This document shows, in pieces, positions 1 through 6,509 of a DNA stretch of 11,305 nt. The notes beneath the pieces are model-generated. The model was not told the origin of the DNA. It worked only from the letters and a program-made list of their open reading frames with translations, and made no database searches. The position numbers and the translations under genes are program-made. This stretch comes from an uncultured bacterium (GTDB lineage: Bacteria > Cyanobacteriota > Vampirovibrionia > Gastranaerophilales > Gastranaerophilaceae). The DNA lies in assembly GCA_947365485.1 (NCBI GenBank), contig CANAXK010000033.1, positions 1 through 11,305 on the forward strand. The letters are read 5' to 3'. Within the stretch, counting starts at the first letter, position 1. Each line of letters opens with the position of its first letter.

Positions 1-1824
1 TATGACTCTACTGTCGCTTTTATTGTATTTGTTGGTAACGGATATACAATAAATAACTTAACTTCTTCTCAAGGAGGACTTTTCATGAATACCAGTAATG
101 TTACAGTCCGGAATTTGGGACTTAGTAATGTGGATATAAATACTACTAGCGATACGGGTGGGATTGCAGCTAATTTTGATGGCGGTGAAATATTCAACTG
201 TTTTGTTTCCGGAGAAATAACTTCAACCGGCGAGGGCGGGGGATTAGTCAATTATGCTCAATTTACTACTATATCTGAATGTTATGCTGATGTGGACATT
301 ACTGCTGAGTTTGTGGTTGGAGGGCTCTGTGGTACTTTATCTGATTCAACACTCAGCTCTTGTTTTACAACAGGTAGTATTACAGGTACAGGTCAAGCAT
401 CAGGCTCAGTCGGAGTAGGAGGTGTTTGCGGTAAAGTTGATGGCGATTCAATTTTGAGTAATCTTAGGAGTGACTGCAGTATTAATGTTGGCAAAGTTCA
501 GAATGGCGGCGGGATTATAGGCTGGTTTAGTATTGATGGCGACAATTCATCATGCGGATTGCGGAATCTTTATTTTAACGGGTCTATATCAGCAGATGAA
601 GGTTATAAGCATACTATTGGCAGCATTTCAGCCTCTGGCTTTATTGCTTCTATGAGTAATATAAAAAATCTTAATTCAAGTCTTTCAATACCTGCCATAG
701 GAGTTGTTTATATGCAAAACCTTTCCTCTAGCGTAACACTGGGTTCACGAGATATAACATCCGGTAATGTACTGCTACAAAAGGATGACGGTACGACTCA
801 AACTATCTATATTGATGCGACAAAAACTTTTGGAGACTTAACAACCCAACTTACTTCCTACGGGTTTGATGTGCGCAGCATAGAATCCGGACACAAGTTT
901 AGATTTTCAAGCTCCAGTGGAATGCATCTTGTGGCTTTAGATGGCGGTTCAAACCTAGTTGACAAGCTTTATTTATCACAGTCATATGATAAAACATACA
1001 CAAACACAATGAGCACTACGTTAGGTTTTACAGGAACCGCGACAATCACTAACTCTTCAACTCTTTCCTCCCTCCCATCCTACAACCATGGCAGCGGCTC
1101 CCTCGGCATCCACCTCGCAAACGGTACCACTACAACAATCCAACTAAACGAGACCGATACCCTCTCCGACCTCTTCTCCAAACTGACCCCCTATGGTATC
1201 ACCGGCTTAATAACTGACGGAAAGGTTACATTTAGCTCCTCGTCTGATGCTTACCTTGAAAGCATTTCCGGCGGCAGCTCCCTGCTTTCATCTCTAAATC
1301 TTGGCGCACTCACACAAATCCAAAAAGTAGAACACAAAAACAGCCCTTCAAACCAGCTGTCCTACACAACATCAGACACTCCAGGTCCAACCACGCCTCC
1401 TCAACCGGGCCCGCCCCCAAACCCCGATAACAAACCCGGTAACTCCCCTGACTTTATCTTTGGCGGAATAGGAGGTGATCCGGACAGCTCAATCTCAATA
1501 GACCTTAACTTTGATTTCAATCTCTCAGTAGATGTTTCAACCTCCGAAGGTGCACGTAAGGCACTTGAAGACCTTGATACTATTCTTTCAGAACTCAATA
1601 CAAAGCAAACTGAAATCGGCTCTGCGTCCAACCGCTTCTTAAGCGTGCTGGAAGAAATCTCAATCCAGTACGAGAACCTCGTCTCCTCACTCTCGACCTT
1701 GCGGGACGCAGACATTGCCGAGGTATCCAGCGACTATATCAAGTGGCAAATCCTTCAAGAGGCATCCGCGACCTTGCTTTCTACTGCCAATCAGGCACCG
1801 GCGGTGGCGTTGGGATTGTTGTAA
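1..1824 (+). CDS. Flagellin with GLUG beta-helix insert (5' end outside window)
   Basis: This is the C-terminal 607 residues of a flagellar filament protein. The frame is open back to base 1, so the N-terminal D0/D1 helix lies upstream. From the left there are about six GLUG-like repeats of 25-33 residues (bases about 73-640), each opening with GG[LIV] and carrying a [NS]C- or NL-type turn. Two Flagellin_IN-like repeats follow (about 730-980 and 1036-1325), sharing the pattern T-x-x-DL-x4-L-x2-YG and then FSSSS and GGS-x-L. Next is a Pro-rich hinge (about 1381-1440). The last roughly 90 residues match the flagellin C-terminal domain: IGSASNRF, then SLSTLRDADIAE, ending in QAPAVALGLL. The ends polymerise in the filament, while the middle would be surface-exposed. 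The GLUG role (adhesion or glycan contact) is inferred. The ATG at 85, although preceded by AAGGAGGA, is judged internal because repeat 1 begins upstream of it. Confidence 0.9.
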   Translation, partial: YDSTVAFIVFVGNGYTINNLTSSQGGLFMNTSNVTVRNLGLSNVDINTTSDTGGIAANFDGGEIFNCFVSGEITSTGEGGGLVNYAQFTTISECYADVDITAEFVVGGLCGTLSDSTLSSCFTTGSITGTGQASGSVGVGGVCGKVDGDSILSNLRSDCSINVGKVQNGGGIIGWFSIDGDNSSCGLRNLYFNGSISADEGYKHTIGSISASGFIASMSNIKNLNSSLSIPAIGVVYMQNLSSSVTLGSRDITSGNVLLQKDDGTTQTIYIDATKTFGDLTTQLTSYGFDVRSIESGHKFRFSSSSGMHLVALDGGSNLVDKLYLSQSYDKTYTNTMSTTLGFTGTATITNSSTLSSLPSYNHGSGSLGIHLANGTTTTIQLNETDTLSDLFSKLTPYGITGLITDGKVTFSSSSDAYLESISGGSSLLSSLNLGALTQIQKVEHKNSPSNQLSYTTSDTPGPTTPPQPGPPPNPDNKPGNSPDFIFGGIGGDPDSSISIDLNFDFNLSVDVSTSEGARKALEDLDTILSELNTKQTEIGSASNRFLSVLEEISIQYENLVSSLSTLRDADIAEVSSDYIKWQILQEASATLLSTANQAPAVALGLL

Positions 1825-1851
1825 TTTTAGCTCCACCCTGCTACAAATCTT

Positions 1852-1886
1852 GCAGCCCCTCCCGGCTGTCTAACTGCCTGGTTTTT
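1852..1886 (+). terminator. Possible weak terminator after the flagellin
   Basis: GCAGCC at 1852-1857 pairs with GGCTGT at 1864-1869 (five Watson-Crick pairs plus one G-U) around a six-base loop. It lies 28 bases after the flagellin stop. The nearest T-run (TTTTT, 1882-1886) is about a dozen bases past the stem, farther than in a standard intrinsic terminator, so the call is weak. No better candidate is visible before the next gene. Confidence 0.25.
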
Positions 1887-1946
1887 CGATTCTTTCTTTA
1901 CAAAACTTAATAAAATAAATCAAAAAAGGCAATTTTTTTTCTCTTC

Positions 1947-1979
1947 ATGACTTTATATATACAGGATATCGAAAGTCAT
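1947..1979. promoter_or_regulatory. Inverted repeat upstream of RHH-A (candidate operator)
   Basis: ATGACTTT (1947-1954) and AAAGTCAT (1972-1979) form a perfect 8-bp inverted repeat separated by 17 AT-rich bases that include TATATA, a possible -10 box. It ends 21 bases before the RHH-A start codon. Ribbon-helix-helix proteins commonly bind repeated or palindromic sites at their own promoters, so this is a candidate autoregulatory site. It could instead fold as a hairpin in the leader of the mRNA. The arm sequence differs from the repeat upstream of RHH-B. Confidence 0.35.
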
Positions 1980-2000
1980 TACATAGTAAAGGAGAAATAT

Positions 2001-2189
2001 ATGGCAAGAGTACTTATTTCAATGCCCGAAGAGTTTTTGGACAGAATCGACCAGGTAGCAGAAGGCGAAAACAGAACACGTTCTGAACTAATAAGAGAAG
2101 CGCTTAGAAGCTACATGTACAAGAGTCGTGTAAAAGCTAATACAATGGCGGGTAAAAATGCAGCAATTCTTGAGGCTTTGCTGGATTAG
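2001..2189 (+). CDS. Ribbon-helix-helix (CopG-type) regulator, RHH-A
   Basis: A 62-residue DNA-binding protein of the ribbon-helix-helix class, expected to act as a dimer and put the beta-ribbon (RVLISM, residues 3-8) into the DNA major groove. Helix A spans about residues 10-21 and helix B about 26-39, with the usual RTRSELIREALR segment. A longer frame opens at the ATG at 1947. I chose 2001 because AAAGGAG lies six bases upstream (1988-1994) and the protein then matches its paralogue at 6510-6698 from residue 1 and in length. By hand the two agree at 34 of 62 positions. No toxin gene follows: the next feature is a terminator and then an opposite-strand gene. It looks like a stand-alone transcription regulator rather than half of a toxin-antitoxin pair. 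Its targets cannot be read from the sequence. Confidence 0.9.
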   Translation: MARVLISMPEEFLDRIDQVAEGENRTRSELIREALRSYMYKSRVKANTMAGKNAAILEALLD

Positions 2190-2248
2190 GTACTCAATAA
2201 ATAAGGCGTAAGCGGAAAAAGCAGGAAAAGGGATTTAAATTTAAAAAT

Positions 2249-2280
2249 AAAACCTCCATTTTATAATAGGAGGTTTTTTT
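2249..2280. terminator. Bidirectional intrinsic terminator
   Basis: AAAACCTCC (2249-2257) pairs perfectly with GGAGGTTTT (2269-2277) around an 11-base AT loop. The top strand ends in a T-run to 2280, ending RHH-A transcripts. On the bottom strand the stem is followed by TTTTATTTTT, which would end the acetolactate synthase transcript; that gene's stop codon sits at the edge of the structure (2279-2281). One hairpin therefore serves both convergent genes. Confidence 0.85.
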
Positions 2281-3907
2281 ATATGTTTTCAAACGAATCA
2301 ATCGCCACGTCAATAATTGCCGTACCTTGATGGTTTATAGCCTTTTCGAGCGCCGGAACAAGTTCTTCTTTTCTTTTAACACGGACTGCAAAGAGGTCAT
2401 AAGCTTCTGCAATCTTTGTGAAATCAGGGTTAATCATCTCAACCTGATACCGTGTGTTGTAGATTTTTTCCTGCATCTGACGCACCATTCCGAGGTAGCT
2501 GTTGTTCATGATAATAATTTTCACAGGAATGTTGTGTTCGCGGCAGGTTGCAAGCTCCTGAAGGTTCATCTGAAAAGATCCGTCTCCTGTTATATTCAGC
2601 ACAAGTTTCCCAGGGTTTGCAATATGAGCGCCGATTGCAGCGGGAAGTCCGAACCCCATTGTTCCAAGCCCGCCCGAGGTTATGAATTTGCGCGGCTTGT
2701 TGAAGTTAAAAAACTGGGCTGTAAGCATCTGGTGCTGACCGACATCGGTTACAACAGTCGGCTCGTAGTACCTTGTAAACTCTGACACAGTTTCAAGAAC
2801 GTAAGATGAGTGCAGACATTCAGGTTTTGATTCTGACGGCTCAAAGACTTCTTCGAGCGAATCAATTTGTATGAGCCATTTTTTCTTAGGCTCGAAATCT
2901 GTTTTTTGAGCAAGAAACTGGCTTAAAAATTCTTTCACATCAGCGTTAATCTGGAGCTCGCATTCATTAGGGCTGTTTTTGATGTTCACGCTTACGATTT
3001 TAGAATTAGGCACAAAGTTTGTTTTTTTGCAGGTTGAGCGGTCTGAAAAACTTACGCCGAGCGCGATTAAGAGGTCGCATTGATTGAGCGCAGTGTTTGC
3101 AGAGTTTGTTCCGTTTAGTCCAATCATTCCGAGGTAAAACTTGTTTTCAGAAGGGTAAACCCCGATTCCCATGAGGGTTGAGACTACGGGGCACTGGATT
3201 TTGGAGACAAAGTTTTCTATCTCTTCTGCTGAATTAATGCTTCCGCCACCCACAAGAACGAGCGGTTTTTCTGCTGACCTGATAAGATTTTTGAGCTCCT
3301 CAATCCTGCTTGTGTAGTTTTTTTCTGTGCAGGCTGGCGGAATAAAGTCCTCATCTGTGGGGTTGCATTCTGCCTCAAGAATGTTTCTTGGAAGCGCAAT
3401 TATTACGGGGCCTTTGACTCCGGAGTTTGCCTCAAAGAACGCTTGTTCAACGACTTTTGAGATGTCCTCATTTTCGCCAATTGTAAGGCATTTTTTGCAG
3501 CAGCTTCCGGCAATGGATGTGATATCCACATTCTGGAACACTTTTCCATCTTTTCCGGTTGAAGAGACGTCACCTGCAAACACAACGAGCGGGGTAGAGT
3601 CAGCAAAAGCGTTTGCAATGCCTGTAATTGTGTTTGTGAATCCCGGACCTGATGTTACGAGCACCACTCCTGGTTTACCGCTAATTCTGGCATAGCCTTC
3701 TGCTGCGTGCACGGCTGCCTGTTCGTGGCGCACAAGGTAGTGTTTGATTTCTTTTGTTTTTGAAAGTTCGTTATAGATACTCAAAACAGCAGCGCCCGGG
3801 TAGCCGAACATGCTGTCAACTCCAAGTTTAACAAGGGTTTTGACAAGAATTTCAGCTTTGCTGGTCTTTGTGATTGTTTGTGATTCTAAACTCAATAGTT
3901 TTATCAT
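2279..3907 (-). CDS. ilvB: Acetohydroxyacid (acetolactate) synthase, catalytic subunit, divergent
   Basis: This thiamine-diphosphate enzyme condenses two pyruvates to acetolactate, or pyruvate with 2-oxobutyrate, at the entry to valine, leucine and isoleucine synthesis in the cytoplasm. Seen with a start at 3907 (542 residues, near family size): FGYPGAAV (34-41), RHEQ with the catalytic Glu62, TSGPG, the TDVGQHQM segment (387-394), MGFGLPAAIGA, and the cofactor motif GDG (441-443) to NN (468-469). Departures from family norms are Met478 in GMVRQMQ, where most enzymes have Trp; Leu395 after QHQM, also usually Trp; and SDR in place of DDR in the FAD region. A longer frame reaches 4075 but reads through the antisense of tRNA-Pro, so that start is false. 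ATG 3907 fits family N-termini but has no Shine-Dalgarno; the ATG at 3925 lies upstream of the likely -10 box. No regulatory subunit (ilvN/ilvH) is next to it. A catabolic or other ThDP role cannot be excluded. Confidence 0.85.
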   Translation of the reverse strand: MIKLLSLESQTITKTSKAEILVKTLVKLGVDSMFGYPGAAVLSIYNELSKTKEIKHYLVRHEQAAVHAAEGYARISGKPGVVLVTSGPGFTNTITGIANAFADSTPLVVFAGDVSSTGKDGKVFQNVDITSIAGSCCKKCLTIGENEDISKVVEQAFFEANSGVKGPVIIALPRNILEAECNPTDEDFIPPACTEKNYTSRIEELKNLIRSAEKPLVLVGGGSINSAEEIENFVSKIQCPVVSTLMGIGVYPSENKFYLGMIGLNGTNSANTALNQCDLLIALGVSFSDRSTCKKTNFVPNSKIVSVNIKNSPNECELQINADVKEFLSQFLAQKTDFEPKKKWLIQIDSLEEVFEPSESKPECLHSSYVLETVSEFTRYYEPTVVTDVGQHQMLTAQFFNFNKPRKFITSGGLGTMGFGLPAAIGAHIANPGKLVLNITGDGSFQMNLQELATCREHNIPVKIIIMNNSYLGMVRQMQEKIYNTRYQVEMINPDFTKIAEAYDLFAVRVKRKEELVPALEKAINHQGTAIIDVAIDSFENI

Positions 3908-3916
3908 TGCATGGTA

Positions 3917-3922
3917 ATTATA
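3917..3922 (-). promoter_or_regulatory. Candidate -10 box of the acetolactate synthase gene
   Basis: Read on the minus strand this is a perfect TATAAT, ending nine bases before ATG 3907. A start site about seven bases downstream would leave a leader of only a few bases, so the mRNA may be leaderless, consistent with the absence of a Shine-Dalgarno. I find no good -35 at 16-18 bases, so the call rests on the -10 alone. Confidence 0.4.
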
Positions 3923-3939
3923 CATCAAAATTAAAAAGC

Positions 3940-3968
3940 TTGATTTATTATTTTGTTTACAGTAAGAT
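3940..3968 (+). promoter_or_regulatory. Candidate promoter of tRNA-Pro
   Basis: TTGATT (3940-3945), a 17-base spacer and TAAGAT (3963-3968) resemble a sigma-70-type promoter with four matches in each box. Transcription would begin near 3975, about 23 bases before the mature tRNA. TTTACA (3956-3961) with a poorer -10 (TAGGTT, 3979-3984) is an alternative. The 90-base gap is shared with the divergent acetolactate synthase gene. Confidence 0.4.
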
Positions 3969-3997
3969 AAGTATGCACTAGGTTGAAAATTGAATAT

Positions 3998-4074
3998 CGG
4001 GATGTAGCGCAGTTTGGTAGCGCACCTCGCTTGGGACGAGGGGGTCGCACGTTCGAATCGTGTCATCCCGACCA
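3998..4074 (+). tRNA. tRNA-Pro (anticodon TGG)
   Basis: A 77-base cloverleaf. The acceptor stem CGGGATG (3998-4004) pairs perfectly with CATCCCG (4064-4070), followed by discriminator A and an encoded CCA (4072-4074). The anticodon stem CCTCG/CGAGG encloses the loop CTTGGGA, giving anticodon TGG with G37, as is normal for proline tRNAs. The T loop is TTCGAAT. It has its own terminator just downstream. The encoded CCA means no 3' addition is required. Confidence 0.97.
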
Positions 4075-4077
4075 TTT

Positions 4078-4109
4078 AAAAAGAACTAATTAGTATTAGT
4101 TCTTTTTTT
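4078..4109 (+). terminator. Intrinsic terminator of tRNA-Pro
   Basis: AAGAACTAAT (4081-4090) pairs perfectly with ATTAGTTCTT (4095-4104) around a four-base loop, followed by a T-run to 4109. Flanking A and T bases can extend the stem to 13 pairs. It begins four bases after the tRNA CCA end. Confidence 0.85.
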
Positions 4110-4113
4110 ATGC

Positions 4114-4139
4114 AAAAAAAAGCCGGAAATTTTCCGGCT
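4114..4139 (-). terminator. Intrinsic terminator of the 721-residue protein gene
   Basis: On the minus strand AGCCGG and CCGGCT (top-strand 4134-4139 and 4121-4126) form a six-pair stem around an AT loop, and eight T bases follow (A-run 4114-4121 on the top strand). It lies 35 bases past the stop of the minus-strand gene. It is adjacent to, and faces, the tRNA terminator. Confidence 0.85.
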
Positions 4140-4174
4140 ATTCTTGTTTAAATACCAATCTTACATCTGTTATA

Positions 4175-6340
4175 TTAATCTAGTTCTGTTTCATATTCTG
4201 CAATAATGCAAGCGATGTACTTATCAACCAGTTCGACATTTTTACGTAAATTTTCTGCGGATTCAATTCCTTCTTCAGGCTTGTCTCTTAAATTTTTAAG
4301 TTCTGTATAGTAATCTCCTTGCAAATCATTATTTTCAGCCCATGTTAGAACACAGTCAACAATTTTTGCAATAGCCCTAGCCTTGATTTCATCGCTGCTG
4401 AATGCGGAGGCGAAGAAAGAGAAGTCTCCTTCATTATCTATCTGGTCGCAAAGCCCGCCATGACCGCCAAGTCCGAGTCTGTTGTTGAAGTCATTTTTAT
4501 AAGATTTTAAAACTAAGTAAATGTTCTCAGCATTTAGTTTTTTCTCTATTGTGCTTTTAATCTTAAGCCCATCTTCTACTGAAGTATGATTGATTAATTT
4601 ATTGAGGGTTGTTGCGTATTCTTTTGCTTGTTCTTCTAGTGTTTTTTCTTCTTTGTTTTGTGTGATTTTAGCGGGTTTTTCTTCAACTTTTTCTTCAACT
4701 TTTGCAGGCTTGATGTCAGAAGCCTTGACTTCTGTGCCAACAATATCAGCAATGTTGTGCATTTTCTTGTCCTTTGTTACGCATCTGCCGTTACTGTAAA
4801 CATATTCAACGTCGTCAAGTTTCATGATTTTTCCGTCTTTTACTGTGTAATAATTGCCTTCGGAATCCTTGTAACAGTTTGCTACTTCATTAGCTGGGGT
4901 GAATCTGTCTGTAGCTTTGCTCAAGGTTTTGTCAGAAACAAGCTCGTCAACTTCTTCCTGCGCTGTTTTCGGCTCAGGCTTGTAGTTTTCCAGCTTGATT
5001 TGTGTTGTGTCAACATCGTCAAGTCCTTCTGATTTCAAGTCAGCTTCTGTGTCTTTAACAATAAGCTCGTCATTGATAAAGTCTGCATCTGTAGAAGAAA
5101 TGTCGTTCAAGAAAGAGTATTTCTGCTGAAGTTCAACATTAATCTTTTGAGCTTCCATTCTTCTGAGCATTATGTAGAGTTTTTCAAACTCTTTGCAAAG
5201 AGCCTCTGCCTTTGTTTTGTCAGAAAGCTTCCCGCTCATGCATTCCAAAGCTTTTTCTGTGTTGGTAATTTGAGCACTAAGAGCTTGAACAGTCTCTTCA
5301 TCAAATGCTTCTGCGTTTGCCATCATGTATTCTGCTCTTGATTTCAAAGCATTGACAAGCTTAGTTACATGCTTGTTGTAAATATTGCTTCTATCGTCTG
5401 AATCAAGATTGCTTGATTGCATTTTTGTTGTAAGGAATCTGATAATAGAGCGTTCTTCCTTATCTTTGTACTTGTCATTCCAGTAGCTGATGTTTCTTAA
5501 AATGTCGTTGCTTTCATCGGCTTTGCTTGCTAATGTTTCTACCATATCTTCAAGCTTTGTGAGTCCTGTTGATTTGCCTTTTTCAATATTGGCAATTTCA
5601 GTATGAATATTAGAAAGCTTGTTGTTCAAATCAGCGTCTTTTGCATTCTTGTAGCTGTATTCTTTCGCGCTGAACTTGTAGCCTGCTTTTTCTAATATGT
5701 CTTTAATATTGTAATCCTTTGTCTCAAGAGAAGAAACCGCTTTTCTTAGAGCGTTCTTGTCAAGCTGGTTGTAAATATCTCTCAAAGCATCAAGCTTTCT
5801 TTCAATCGCCGGGCGCTTCTTTTCTCCTTCTGATGCGTCTTTTGGAGCAGCACCGTTGTTTGAAAGCGCTACTTCAATCTTGTCTAACAAATCAGGGTTG
5901 ATTGATTTGTTGGCAATAGCAACATTCTTGTATGTGTTGATTAATGTTTTCAAAGCCTCGTATTCACGATCCATTTTCTTGTACTTAGCCTTGTCAGCAT
6001 CGCTCATGTTTGAAGTGTTTGTTGTATTGTTTGCAGATGGTATGTTCATTGTGAATGGCTGATTCCATGGTGTTTGTGACCAAAGATTCTGCACTCCGCT
6101 GTTGTTCTGCCAGTTGTTCATGCACTGCTGAACTGCAAGCATCGGGTTCAAAAGATTGTTTCCAAACTGTGTAAATTCCGGATACATCCAGGTTGAGCTG
6201 AAATCAAATACCGGTGTCATAAATCTCATTGCGTTTGACTGGCTCTTGAGCATTTGCTCGTTCCAGAAAAGATTTATTGAATCACGCGGATTCTGACTTA
6301 TCATCGCCTGGTTTATGCTTGAAAATCTGAATGGAAACAT
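4175..6340 (-). CDS. Large helical protein of unknown function (721 residues)
   Basis: I do not recognise a family. Visible architecture: residues 1 to about 100 are rich in Asn, Gln, Phe, Trp and Met with little charge. A short Asn/Thr/Ser linker (about 100-115) follows. Residues about 115-440 are Lys/Glu/Ala/Leu-rich and probably helical or coiled-coil. An acidic linker follows, then a short probably beta-rich module (about 490-535) with KDSEGNYYTVKDGK. A repetitive EKVEEKPAK linker lies near 545-575, and the helical C-terminal domain starts around GLGGHGG (about 625). No signal peptide or membrane segment is apparent. The start at 6340 is supported by GAGGA seven bases upstream. It is a single-gene unit with its own terminator, divergent from RHH-B across a perfect inverted repeat, so the two may be regulated together. 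A structural, scaffold or secreted-substrate role is possible; none is shown by the sequence. Confidence 0.85.
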   Translation of the reverse strand: MFPFRFSSINQAMISQNPRDSINLFWNEQMLKSQSNAMRFMTPVFDFSSTWMYPEFTQFGNNLLNPMLAVQQCMNNWQNNSGVQNLWSQTPWNQPFTMNIPSANNTTNTSNMSDADKAKYKKMDREYEALKTLINTYKNVAIANKSINPDLLDKIEVALSNNGAAPKDASEGEKKRPAIERKLDALRDIYNQLDKNALRKAVSSLETKDYNIKDILEKAGYKFSAKEYSYKNAKDADLNNKLSNIHTEIANIEKGKSTGLTKLEDMVETLASKADESNDILRNISYWNDKYKDKEERSIIRFLTTKMQSSNLDSDDRSNIYNKHVTKLVNALKSRAEYMMANAEAFDEETVQALSAQITNTEKALECMSGKLSDKTKAEALCKEFEKLYIMLRRMEAQKINVELQQKYSFLNDISSTDADFINDELIVKDTEADLKSEGLDDVDTTQIKLENYKPEPKTAQEEVDELVSDKTLSKATDRFTPANEVANCYKDSEGNYYTVKDGKIMKLDDVEYVYSNGRCVTKDKKMHNIADIVGTEVKASDIKPAKVEEKVEEKPAKITQNKEEKTLEEQAKEYATTLNKLINHTSVEDGLKIKSTIEKKLNAENIYLVLKSYKNDFNNRLGLGGHGGLCDQIDNEGDFSFFASAFSSDEIKARAIAKIVDCVLTWAENNDLQGDYYTELKNLRDKPEEGIESAENLRKNVELVDKYIACIIAEYETELD

Positions 6341-6408
6341 AATTTTATCCTCGTTTTATAGTCTCTTATATATATTAAGTATTGATGGCTCCTAAAATTG
6401 CCTTTTTG

Positions 6409-6436
6409 TGTAACGATTTGTTTACATATCGTTACA
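6409..6436. promoter_or_regulatory. Perfect 9-bp inverted repeat between divergent genes (candidate operator)
   Basis: TGTAACGAT (6409-6417) and ATCGTTACA (6428-6436) are perfect reverse complements with a ten-base spacer. The site is roughly midway between the start codons of the 721-residue gene (6340, minus) and RHH-B (6510, plus), and it overlaps the candidate -35 hexamers on the plus side. No T-run follows, so a terminator is unlikely. A dimeric repressor site controlling one or both genes is the simplest reading; RHH-B is the obvious but unproven binder. Confidence 0.55.
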
Positions 6437-6460
6437 TTATTAATATAAAACAGATATACT
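6421..6460 (+). promoter_or_regulatory. Candidate promoter(s) of RHH-B
   Basis: Two overlapping sigma-70-type arrangements are visible: TTTACA (6421-6426), 17 bases, TATAAA (6444-6449); and GTTACA (6431-6436), 18 bases, TATACT (6455-6460). Both -35 boxes lie inside the inverted repeat, so a protein bound there would block them. A further TATAAT at 6484-6489 has a weak -35 (TTGTGA) at 16 bases. Confidence 0.45.
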
Positions 6461-6509
6461 ATTGTGATAAATTATTTGTATGATATAATAAGATTGATAT
6501 GGAGGGAAT

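Noticed and set aside
70..87. AAGGAGGA seven bases before ATG 85 as a real flagellin start
   Set aside because: The same frame is open to base 1 and reads as the preceding part of a GLUG repeat; the purine run is simply the Gln-Gly-Gly codons.
1947..2000. 18-residue N-terminal extension of RHH-A
   Set aside because: The paralogue lacks it, a strong Shine-Dalgarno precedes ATG 2001, and the segment coincides with an inverted repeat in the control region.
2001..2280. Toxin-antitoxin module with RHH-A as antitoxin
   Set aside because: A terminator follows the gene at once and no small toxin-like frame lies beside it; the same holds for RHH-B.
3908..4075. N-terminal extension of the acetolactate synthase to an ATG at 4075
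   Set aside because: The extra residues are the antisense translation of tRNA-Pro (a well-known spurious peptide) plus promoter DNA, and family members start near residue 1 of the shorter form.
4590..5341. Several open frames on the plus strand across the 721-residue gene
   Set aside because: They are Cys/Phe/Ser-rich shadow translations of a Lys/Glu-rich helical gene, without ribosome sites or recognisable motifs.
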